Assembly: GCF_964355755.1 (NCBI RefSeq)
Contig: NC_092671.1
Location: 8,445,001-8,505,000 of the forward strand
Length of the DNA: 60,000 nucleotides
Direction: 5' to 3'
Source: Antedon mediterranea
Lineage: Eukaryota > Echinodermata > Crinoidea > Comatulida > Antedonidae
The notes under the pieces were generated by a model. That model was not told where the DNA came from, ran no database searches, and saw only the letters and a program-made list of their open reading frames with translations. This document shows, piece after piece, positions 1 through 10,957 of the stretch. A program made the translations under genes and the position numbers. Position 1 is the stretch's first letter, and every line of letters begins with the position of its first letter.

Positions 1-3000
1 TGATTGTTTGTATATAAAAGCAACGTAATGGGCAGTAGGCCTACAAGAATAACTAATTATCAAAACTCTTATGCAATACGGAAGAACTCTTCAGGAATGC
101 TTAAAAAATGTCCGGTCATTGATGAATAAACATTATTAGCAAATAGGACTAATCATATAATATAGTATAGTAGATAAATAGACTCCTGTCGTTAATTCGA
201 GTGAGGCAATTATTAATCAAAATGGTCGCCAAAAATGTGATTACATTGCTTTTTTATATAATTTCCATTTTCTAATAAAAACAATTTCGCAATAGATACT
301 CTAAAAGAAATGTGATAAATTCTAACATTTCTGAACATACAATACAACAGAGACAATCCGAGTTCATTATTTTATAGACTTAAGTCTTTCTTTAGATTCA
401 AAATGGACTTGCATTCTTGTAAAGGTTTACGTTTTTTACAGTGATATAGGACAGGTGTTTTATTACGATGTTGCCGCAGAAATCTTTACAGTTGAAAACA
501 TTAGTGCTTTGAGAAGTTCTAGATATTTTTAATTGACAGTTAAGTGCCGGTTGTAATTTGCTTCGAGATTCAGAGTAGTAAAAATAAGATGGTAAAAACG
601 TGCATTTCATTGGTGAATTTCATTCGGTTTACTTTTTACAGACAATGTATATGAGTGGCATGTAAAGGGACAGTGGCCGTATTCTCCAATCACACTTACT
701 TCTCTTTACAAAGTATTTCACTTAAGTCATCAACAAATGTAAAAATCTCCCCTAAGTGGTATTCACGAGTGTTTACCTTTGCGTAAGTGTGACTAACTTG
801 GCCAACCACAAAGAAAAAAAAATTACATTTGATGAGGCGGATACTGCAGGGATGACGGTACCGCTTCCCACTTCGACAGACAAAATAAAATGATGAACTT
901 TTTCATATTTCACGAGAAACGTTACTTTAGGCCCTTCGTAACCATCTGGCTAACTGTTGATCGATTCTCCTCTCTCCTCCCCTTCTCTATCGCCTCTAAA
1001 ATAATGTTATCTAATTAGAGTTAGGCCTACATAATTAATTCGATTGCAATTATCTATGACATGACGTGCTGGGTTTGGCATGTACAAGTCATATTGTTTT
1101 TACATAACGCCCATTTAGGCTAATTATTGAATTTGTGTAACTGTGTAACTGTTGGTGAACTGTTACTACCGACCGTTAGATAAGCAATAGGCCTATATGC
1201 TCTGTAACAAAACTCGTACGGTATGCATCTCAATGGTTTTCATTGTTGGTTTGGTGGTGTTGTTTGTTTAATCAATTCATATTACAGTACAGTATATGCT
1301 TACACTTATAATATTATCCAAAAAAAATCGTTGAATGCTAAACGCGTGAAATGCCTAAGCTTAACACATCGGACGTACTGAACATGTCACGAACTGCACA
1401 ACAATACGTTTGAATTGATATTTAACACTGTTTAAATACAATTCAGTTATACGTTCTGTGTGATATATATATATATATATAACTGTCGCCTCACAAGGTG
1501 GAAACACCTTAGCTTCAAGGCGCCTAAAATAACAAATACAACATTTTAAAACAGCAAATAAACTAACGGAAACAATAAAGCATTTTCACTTTTTTACAGG
1601 TTTTATTCTGTTGATATTTATTCTTAGCTATACTAGATTATGTCACATGATCAATTACTGAGTTTCAACAAATGCTTAGATGCCAACACATCAATCTCAT
1701 TCTTTAGATAAATGTGTATAATTTCTAATTTAAGATCCGATTGATTTTGCCGCGTAAACGCGCTACGCATGCGCGTGGTTAATTAGTATACGTCGGCGTC
1801 TAGACATTCTGACTCAAGGTTTTCATAACTTCATTAATTTTTACTTGTTTTATTATCCCGGCGGTTATCTATAATAAACGTGTATAATTATTGGATTTGT
1901 TAAAACTTGCTTGAAGTGCGGATGATAAAACAATAGCTCACAAAATAAAACGTCAAATTGTATTGTTTAATTTCTTTTTTTTCTGACATTTCTTTATTAT
2001 CTACTTCTGTTGTTAAGTTTCATATTTGAAAAAATAATGACCTAATTAATGACAATATAATGACAATAAATGATGTAGGTGGGGTTAATTTTACGCGATT
2101 TTTAAAAATGCACAATTTGGTTAGCATCGTTTTGTTAATATCAATAAATAAATTCAAACAACTAATCGTGATTCTGCTCTAAATAGGAGAAGTTCATTTT
2201 TATTTTGTATAAGATTGAAAAAATTGAAAACATTCGCATATCAATAATTGAATTAGGCCTAAGTCGCCAAAACCGAGACTTGAACCATAGTCGTAATCAA
2301 ACTTAATATACAGTACCGTACCGTAGTAAACAAAAGACGCCCTTCCATTAAACCACATGTTTAAAGAAGATTAGATAATAATTATAAGCTATACTTATAA
2401 GTAGCAACATTGTTGTGTTAACATATGTAAAGTGTAATTCAATTTTTGCAAAATGAATTAAATTAACTTTACACTGGTTGCAAATAATGTTTAAAAGTAA
2501 AATTATAAAAAAAACATTTGAATCTAAAATTTTTCCTAAGCAACATTTTTTTTTTTTTGCTATTGTGATTTTGTTTTTATTTTATTCTATTACAAGTTGC
2601 ACTCGAGTCATCGTGAATAAGCGAAATCGTTTTACTTGTATGCAGTTGTTAAACATGTTAAAACTCATGATTTAGGACTAAAGATGCCTGGATAACACAG
2701 AAAAATAAAGATTTTACAATCTGGAAGAATAAGGGCAATTTTCTACCTGATATAAGTTATATATAAGACAAAATAATGACCTAACGTATGATATTGCATT
2801 ATGACAATACCAATAGTATAGTGCATTGTATTATTTGAGTAACTTAATAATGTACTCCAATACTCAACAGTTCTTTAAGAACTATGTTTTTTTAGTATGA
2901 TTAATTTGAGCCATTTCGATATTCACAAACTACCTCTCAATACTAACTTTAAAGGCCAGGTGCGGGCAAAAAATTTCTCTTGATTATACATTCCAATAAT

Positions 3001-5163
3001 TATTGATCTATACTTTGCCCTATGTCTCATCATTATTGGGATTTTATTTGTGAAAATAAGCACTTTCTAATCAGTGGGGGGGGGGGGGGAATAGTTAAAA
3101 TTACACAGTAAAATCTCTATTCTTTTGCACACAATTTTTGTAAATAGAGAGGCATCTTAAAAAGCTATGAAAAATAAACGGTGTGGTAAAAAATGTTATC
3201 AGATGACTAAATATAGGTAATATAACTTGAATATTACATTTCTGGTATTTTTATTCAACTTTAGATTTTTATTTTCTTGCTATAGCAAAAATTATCCACC
3301 GTATATCCACCATCTTTTTTCACCTTCTAGGGAGTCACCAGACATCTTATTACATTAGGTTAACTACAGAAAAAAGTCTTCTTGGTTTTATGGAAGAATT
3401 TTGCCAAATTTTGTATTTGACCATATCAAGGGAAATTCATGTTTTTCCGTCTTGATTTCTGTTACAAATATTTGATTATGTACAATTAACCAAATATTAT
3501 ATTTAAAATTCATGCCTGTACCTGAGCTTTAAGTAAAAACAACTGTACCGGTAAATGTATCAAAAGGATTAAACAAAAGCAGAATTTGTTTAAATGCCTT
3601 TAAAATGTCAATTTACATTGTATACTTTACAGGTGTAAAATGTCTCGAAAATCGTCTTGTCTTTTCACGAAATAAAAAAAAAGATAGAAGAAAATGGCCG
3701 TATGGTTCGGCGAGTATGAGTTCGATTTCACGGTGATAATTTATCTGAAGACAATGACATATTATATCCTAATTAGATCACTATTATTACGTCACATTAA
3801 TATTTAATAAAATTAGCAACAAATATAGGCCCATGCAACATTCCTGGCATTCTTTAGCGCTTATTAGCAATCTGCGTTGTGACGTATCTAGGCCCATCTT
3901 TGCTGCATTGTTCTAAATACAACTATAACTATATAATGATAATTAACAATGAGTAAATTAGGCCTATAACATTTATCTAACGGAATTTGTGTATGAAACT
4001 GGTTCAAATGCCTAATTACAATACAAGTTTTTAAAATAAAAACCAGTACGGTATACTCTGATCGGTTAATCTCTTCACTAAATGGGAACAATCCTATTTT
4101 AGTGTGATTTCCGTTTTGTATCGTTTTTTGTATAATGGAATATCTATTCTGAAATAAAGTGATCAATCAATCAATACTGACTTTTTCTACATTCAATCAA
4201 TGTTTATCTTTATAGATCATTCGTGATAAACAAAAACAAATCAATACATTTAATGAATAATCTAGAACAGCGATACCCGTATGTAAAACTAATATACCTG
4301 CTTCAAACAAAAAATAAATAAAGTTACTTAACAAAGTACAACATGTAATTGATTTCTTGTTCTTATGAATACACTTGGATGGTTTAAAGTTTGTCGTCAA
4401 ATCGTAAATGATTGTGCAACACGGAAATTGATCTCGTCTAAGAACTTTTTATCATCGACACAGTCGGAATAACAAGCGTATCACTGCATGTACTCGATAC
4501 CTCATCACAGTGTGATCCCGATTCGAAAATATAGCCAATGTATTTCCCGAGAGACCAAATAAATGGAAAATCTGATTTCTTATATTGTATCAAATTTTCT
4601 TGAAAGACGCGAACGATCTAGAAATTTACGTAGCGTAGATTTGGTAATAACATGGATACGCTATACTACTGGGACGAAGCGGATGGGTGTCACTTTACCT
4701 CCCTTGTTTGCAACCGAACCCGTATCCTAGGCCCAATTATTGTCATAGCTAGGCCATGCAAACTCAACTGTCTAGGGTAAAATAATGTTGTTAAAGGCAG
4801 GGTGAACAAACAAAGAAATGTATGTTTCGTCAAGGAATATGATATGATTGATTTTTAGGAGTAAACATGTGATAATATCTTGAATGTTTGAACACCATCA
4901 TGTACTGTAGGCATGCCTACAATGCATTTCAAAAGATGTTCAAAATAACAACAGCACTCACCTTTTACTTTTCAACAATGTTGAAATATCGAAATCAAAC
5001 AAATACTAATTATATAAATTGTTTAACAATGGTATTCATTGTGTTGTTGTACAGTTACAGTAATAGTCTCTAGTTATTTTTCTACTGTGTGCCAACATTC
5101 TTATAGTTTTTCTAATACCGTGTAGGCCTAAAGTATAATTATGATTAAATTATTCCTTAACAG
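1..5163 (+). other. Intron 1 (partial) of the left MRF-family gene
   Basis: AT-rich sequence without a supportable exon. Notable items are an (AT)9 run at 1463-1480, a run of 14 G at 3076-3089, and a CpG-rich patch with CTACGCATGCGCG near 1764-1778. A 42-codon ATG frame at 4651 has reasonable start context but no recognised similarity. Confidence 0.6.
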
Positions 5164-5239
5164 GGTGACGATCATATTCGAAAGAATGGAAATTGTCGAC
5201 TAAGAGGTTTAGATGGTGATTGGACTTTCGAGAATAACG
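5164..5239 (+). CDS. Second MRF-family gene, exon 2 (76 nt); exon 1 outside the window
   Basis: Internal exon with acceptor TATTCCTTAACAG ending at 5163 and donor AACG|GTAAAA at 5240. It encodes 25 residues beginning GDDHIRKNGNCRLRG plus one base, with no stop in the phase-0 frame. The size (3n+1, 76 nt), phase and position before a helix III exon match MRF exon 2, including the 67-nt exon of the minus-strand gene. The sequence is not conserved enough to identify alone. The bHLH exon is not found between 1 and 5163 on this strand, so it must lie to the left and intron 1 is at least 5.1 kb. Confidence 0.68.
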
Positions 5240-7912
5240 GTAAAAGATTTGATTTTTCGTTTTTTGTTTCTGGTTCTAAATGTTTATAGTATATCATTGT
5301 ATAGGTGTTTAAAAGTTTAAATTTGAAGGAAAAACAATGAAACGTATTGACGTAATAAATGTTCTTGCTTGTTTCTAAAATAAGAAAATTATGAATATAA
5401 CGTTTTAAACATTGTACCCTTGTAATTTTATGTTTTCAAACATTAATTAACTATTAATGGATATGCCTATTAATATATAGGATGTACAACATTTCAAAAA
5501 TTCAGTAAAATCTATAACTACAAGATAGCAACGTTAGGTGTTGCTACAACATTGAGGCGATAGTCCATTGTTAAAATACAGTTTTTCTCAGTACTTCAGT
5601 ACGACACTACTAAATTCATAATACAAGTAAACTAACATGTACTGTATATAACTCAAGTTAACCACAAAGATTGAGAGAAATTATACTAATTGCTCAACAC
5701 GTGCGCGATGTCGTAGGAGGCTTGGTTACACGTATTAAAGACCATATTACCACATAAATCACTCCTCGTGAGTAAAGTCAAGCTCCGCTAGAAATCAACC
5801 TAAAATATCGCAATTAACACTGTGGAATAGGATGCCGTCATAATATCATAATTATACTTGTCATATCTTGTCATTTCATGTCATAAATATAACATTAATG
5901 CACCTGTATGCCTATATTAGGCCTTGCTGTCTTGACGCCATTTATCATCTTAAGTGAGCCACGGGACATTACATTATAATTAAGTGATGGTGTTTGATTT
6001 GGCAAATTGTTATTTAAGTAGGAAATGATCTTAATAAAATGTCATTGTAGTCGATGTATCTTCATTATATGTTTGATATTGAACCTTAAGGCAATGAACT
6101 TTCTTCCAAATCATAGGCCTATGTATTCTAAAATCTTATTTTAATAATGGTACAGTTTTTGTTTCCAAATTTAGCCTTTGAATGTCTGTTCTATAATAAT
6201 TATTTATATTAATTTGGGACGCACTTTTCAAATCGAGGCTGAGTCAACTTGAGATGAGTTTTATTTATAAATATTGTTATATTTGTGTTTTATGTTAGTT
6301 GATGTAGATTTACACATTGGTAACCAACATACAGTAGGCCTATTGTCGGTAAAAAGGAAAAACATTAAATTTAAAGATTAAATTTGTATTATCATCGCTT
6401 CTACATGTAAATGTATGTAGTAAAGCGAATACTCTTTGTTGATAAATTTTAGTGCACGGACGGATTTTGTTAAAATTTTCTTTATTTTTTCCCGTAACGT
6501 TGGAATGCAGCAACCTTCCCGTAATTTATTTCAATTTGAGAGGTAATAATTCACTGTTCAGAGACCGGGGTATCTTTCAGATAGATTATTTGAAAAGACA
6601 GGGATCCCTAGAGATGTGGGGTTGTGTTTTGCATAGCTATCAATTGGTTTACCAGTATTAGTCGCGTTTAAATCTTAACTTTTCACGTACAAAAGTTTTA
6701 CTGTGGCGCCATACTGCTTCATTATTGATCGCAATAACAGAGTGTTGGCATCCCTTGGTATGTTAAGTACAGTCTGTATCATTATAATAATGTTTTATAC
6801 GGATTCGTATCCACCTTTATAAGTGCAATGATGCACATAGTTGATTATTATTTGATGACCATTTCCCATTTTACATAAAAATAATGTAAACAGATCATGC
6901 GAATTCCTTGCATAAGAAAAAAAACACTATCAATTTAAAAACAAAACTATTATTATAGAAGAATGAAAAGAATAATATTAGAAAATACTGTACTCATGCT
7001 AAATAAAAATATTATTTATGCTTTAATTAAATACAATTCCAGTATATATCATATCATTATTATATTAATACAAATTTGATGTTCAGTTTATAAAATTATT
7101 TGAGATTCTGCAAATGATCGTGCGATATATCGTAAAACAGAACATTCAAAGAAACTTTTGTCGCTCCCTAAGCTCTCGTAAAAAATACGATACTCACTGA
7201 ACCATGATGCCATCACTCCTCCTCTAAAAGTTGAAAGATTTCAATCCAATGCCTACCACGAAGCCATATCCAATGATTCATACAAGCTATTATCTACGGA
7301 CCACTAGCAGCTAAAAACACGAAATAAAGTACATTATATTCGTCTGTTGTGGATAGTTATCCGCCGTCCGAACACGTTTCGTGAACCCGTTCCATTTATT
7401 AGAACAGCAAACGCAAAATTTGCATAACATTGCCAACGTTCCTGTATAGTAGTTCTAACTGTATTATTGTACACCTGTATAATGTACAATTTAAATATCT
7501 TAACTACGATTGGTTGCTTTTTTTTAATGTATTAACAGTGGCGGTACCATTTAGAGTGTGGAGAGGATGTGTTTGCCCTGCGTTGGGAAATATTTGGCAA
7601 GTTTGTCGGGGATAAAAATTCAAATTATAAATTTATTTGAGTACAAGTACTACTACAAATGTAACTTATGGTAACATTTAGAGTACTGATACTGCAGGCT
7701 AATTGACTTTCTATATACAAAGCGAATGGGAACAAATCGTATCTTCAACACTCCTAGCTGGTAAAGCCTATTTTCAAAGCCGTTTGAACATATTTTTTAG
7801 AGCCGTGCTTTACAGATGATTATACCAATCTTAATTGACTCATCATACACTGTATAGTATTAAAGAAATTATGTTATTTTTACGTTTTAATAAATTGTTA
7901 TATACATTTCAG
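5240..7912 (+). other. Intron 2 of the left MRF-family gene
   Basis: A 2,673-nt intron between GTAAAA and TTTCAG. AT-rich, with no repeat or exon that I can support inside it. Confidence 0.65.
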
Positions 7913-8031
7913 ACAACTCCGATGGTTCTACGAGTTTGGAACACCTAAACGATATGGTGCAGAAAATCACACCTTCACGATACGGTCCAGGGTATCTAAA
8001 ACTTACAACCAATCAACAAGAAGATAGATGA
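7913..8031 (+). CDS. Second MRF-family gene, terminal exon with divergent helix III
   Basis: The acceptor is TATACATTTCAG ending at 7912. The exon completes a Asp codon (G|AC) from the previous exon and ends at TGA 8029-8031. It encodes STSLEHLNDMVQKITP and a 20-residue tail ending QQEDR. The pattern S-L-x-x-L-x-x-[IM]-V-x-x-I matches MRF helix III (SLDCLSSIVERI in vertebrate Myo[13 protein letters not shown] in the minus-strand gene), and both genes here continue with I-T-P. This is therefore very probably the 3' end of a paralogous myogenic factor. It is more diverged, lacking the Asp-Cys pair, and has an even shorter tail. No 5' part is visible, so DNA-binding ability cannot be judged. Confidence 0.75.
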
Positions 8032-8104
8032 TGACGACACTCATTGTTTTACGCATCACTGACTAAATATAAATTCTGTACATTACAGGACACAGGAAAA
8101 CAAA

Positions 8105-8110
8105 AATAAA
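8105..8110 (+). terminator. Candidate polyadenylation signal of the left MRF-family gene
   Basis: AATAAA lies 74 nt after the TGA of the plus-strand terminal exon. Later copies at 8609-8614 and 8754-8759 are alternatives. The copy at 8754 follows a T/G-rich stretch. Only transcript data can choose. Confidence 0.35.
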
Positions 8111-8929
8111 TTATGTAAATGAAACAATGTGTTTTTGGTGACCATTCTGTATTGTCATATAAAGTCGAAACAATTTGAACTATTATTGGCAAAATTGAGT
8201 AAAAATTCACTATGAATAGCAAGAGTTTGACCTTGCAATCAAGTGTACTGAGTTTGAAGATATATTTCGAAGAAAAGGACATCTACATTACAGATAGGCA
8301 CATTGAAGGGTCGATAAAGTCGCATTTATAATGGAGTTTTGCTTTTTTTATGCACGTTAGTGTAACTCAAAGTCTTTCTTTTTTTAAAGTAAACTTATGT
8401 ATACTAATGAAAACAGGCAGTATAAACACACTATTTTCCTTTTACAACTTTTTCTAATCAATGGTTAATTTTGCTTTGTTTCTCCTCCTAGATGTAAAAT
8501 CATCAGCCACATGTTGGACATAATTGAAAATAATGTACATAAAGGTCTTTTGTATTAAGTTAATATAGATCAATTAAAACAATAATGATGATTGTAAGCA
8601 GTAATATCAATAAAAAGATTTAGCAATAACAGCATTCTAGATCAATCAAGGGTATAGCAATTATCATTTAAGAAAATCATTGTTAGCCCAAAATCAAACG
8701 TCTTAATTTTATAATAACTTTGTATTATATTTTGTGTATATCTTGTTTACAAAAATAAAATGATATTCATAAACGGATTATCATTTATTATTGATGATGA
8801 TGATCATACATGATGATAACCAAGATTATAATGATCATGGTGACGTTTTTCCATTTCTTGGTTTAATATTTTTTTGTTTTTGTAAGAATTGGGGAATTTA
8901 CGAAGATTACCAATACGAGTTATTTTCTA

Positions 8930-9071
8930 AAGCTCTGTCTACACTATCAAACTTTAGGAGGTGACAACAAAATGGGATGTGCCCATGTTGGACATTGATG
9001 TCATATCACTACCATATTTGGGCACATCACACTTTTGTTGTCAAACTAGTTTGATGGTGTAGACAGAGCTT
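8930..9071. mobile_element. 142-bp MITE with TA target duplication
   Basis: Inverted ends AAGCTCTGTCTACACTATCA / TGGTGTAGACAGAGCTT are flanked on both sides by TA. The whole element is near-palindromic, with TTTGTTGTCA facing GACAACAAAA inside. A TA duplication and short ends suggest Tc1/mariner-type mobilisation. It has no coding capacity. A diverged second copy is at 21270-21421. Confidence 0.8.
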
Positions 9072-10302
9072 TATATGAAAAATAGAGATCCATTCACTTT
9101 ATATCTAATTATCTATATGATTACATATATGGGAATCTAAAAAATGCAGATTGGCTGGATTGGGTCGACCGGCCGGGCTGGAATAAATAATTATACTACT
9201 ACATTCTAGGCGTATGCTATCATAACACATAAATATCGAAGAACTATCTTTCTTACAAGAAAGTTTTAATTAAGAACATTTTTTAATTACAGTTTTAATG
9301 ACAGTTTTTCTTCTTTTTAAATTGTTTTAGAATTGAAAATAGACCTACGCTAATTTGCTGTGTTTAAATGTAAATGCATAAAATATCAAACTATTTATAA
9401 AAATGTTATATTGAAATAAAACATATCCAACAAGAAGTATATTTTCGAATTCTTAATCTCAAAGTTCACCTCCAGAAGTAAGGCCTGTGTCTAGTTTTAA
9501 CCGAAAGTATAAATCGAACGTAATCTTTCTGATTATATTTATATATTTTTTCAGGTGAGTAAACCTTAAAATTATTTAACTTTATTTGCCCGTCGGCCAC
9601 ACATCCACTTTTTTAAATTATGATTTCACTTTATCACTGTAAATGTATTTACTTACGTGTGGAAATTCAATAAAACAACAAACAAATTCTATTTTGTTTG
9701 CTTAAAAAAGTAGACAAAATATTGTATAAAGAACGTGTACTGTTTGATGAATATTATAATGAAGAATATTTGAAAGTACAGTTCTACGATGAAGTTGGTA
9801 TTCCATAGATTCATAATTGAAGGATAGCCAAGCGTGTGTATAAATACGGTACAGTAAATGTTTTAGAACAGGTAGTATGAGGTATCACACAAATAACATT
9901 AAACAGTATTGTCACCAAACCATTATTTTGAAAGGCTTCCAAGTCGTTAAAACTTATACTTATTATACATAATAGTACGGACTCGCGCTCTTAAAAATCT
10001 AACGTAGAGAGGGCGATATACATTAATTGTGAAAGAAACATCTTCTTTTACAAATTTATTTTTACTAATACTTATTATTAGCAGACATTGTCCGGCTCAC
10101 TTTTTTCCAACAAAAAATAGAATATTATTTTAATTTCCTGAAAGTCAAATTCTACTATAGACTGTATAATTATCATACTAATAATAATTATGCATGTGAA
10201 TTAAAAAAGTTTTCTTGAAGAGGGTGCTCAATGTTTCAGTCGCACATAAAAACAAAATGAATATTTATCACTACTTTACACGATATAGCCTACTTATCTA
10301 TA

Positions 10303-10592
10303 TGTAAGGATGTGGACGACAACACAAAAGGAAAAACACGCCTTTTCTCACTTTTACCACGGTCCGGTGGTGTATTTGGTTTTAATTTGTTTTTAGCATA
10401 ACAATAGAGATCAGTATGGTCCTTTTAATCAGATCTTTAATTAAGTAAGAGACAAAACTATCTGCTTCCTTGACCGGTTCATGAATCCAAAAAGAAAGAA
10501 AATCATTTGAAAAAGACTGTTACAATTATAGGGGGCAGTAACACCTATAGGGGGCAGTATTTAATTATCACATGATTAGATTAATCCCCACA
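10303..10592 (-). repeat. 3' LTR (290 bp), internally deleted
   Basis: Matches 10958-11078 and 12795-12965 of the long LTR. The breakpoint falls at CCT, shared by both sides. The first 119 bp appear identical; the last 170 bp show about four differences. Confidence 0.85.
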
Positions 10593-10899
10593 CTCCCCTG
10601 TTTAAGCTGAGTTTGTCCTCAAACTTAATATTATTCACAACAAGAAGAATCTTTTCAGCATTTTCAGAGTCAATGCCAGCATCATCAGGCCAGTCAGGGT
10701 AAACGTCCCCAGTACCATCGTCTTCAACAAAGGACTCTACACATTCCCCTTCGGCTCCCACAAAGTGTCTCATCTTCTTCTCTGGGAGAACATATACTGT
10801 GTTTCCATTCCCATGGGCAGCACGCCTAGTTGCTTCTAGTTCGGCTCTTAGCTCATCAACCGTCCTCTGCACATCTCGCAACGATGCCTTGCTTGCCAT
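10576..10899 (-). pseudogene. Fused gag N-terminus / pol C-terminus remnant ORF (107 aa)
   Basis: The ATG at 10899 lies about 40 nt after the primer site; the frame can be read from a GTG at 10902, but ATG is the eukaryotic choice. The N-terminal half has a coiled-coil-like Arg/Glu/Ala-rich stretch followed by a VYV...FVGAEGE motif like the start of Metaviridae Gag. The rest is acidic (GTGDVYPDWPDD) and runs into the 3' LTR, ending at a stop inside it, as pol ends often do. I infer that one deletion joined the start of gag to the end of pol in frame. Protease, reverse transcriptase, RNase H and integrase are absent. Confidence 0.65.
10593..10601 (-). other. Polypurine tract before the 3' LTR
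   Basis: CAGGGGAG on the minus strand directly abuts the TGTGGGG start of the 3' LTR, the expected position of the plus-strand primer. Confidence 0.6.
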
Positions 10900-10936
10900 C
10901 ACTGATCTCTAATGTTAAAGCCAAATACGATCCACG

Positions 10937-10954
10937 ATCCCACTTCTGACACCA
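10937..10954 (-). other. Primer binding site, tRNA-Leu type
   Basis: TGGTGTCAGAAGTGGGAT on the minus strand lies 3 nt after the 5' LTR end. It is complementary to the 3' end expected of a tRNA-Leu (...CCCACTTCTGACACCA), so minus-strand DNA synthesis is probably primed by tRNA-Leu. Confidence 0.8.
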
Positions 10955-10957
10955 AAT

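Larger units (their letters stand above)
8032..10302. other. 3' flank of the left gene, intergenic
   Basis: Apart from the poly(A) signals, the MITE at 8930-9071 and a short GAT-rich patch around 8789-8815, I see nothing of note. No exon is supported. Confidence 0.6.

Noticed and set aside
4651-4779. 42-codon ATG frame in the left gene's first intron
   Set aside because: Acceptable start context only; no similarity or promoter evidence.
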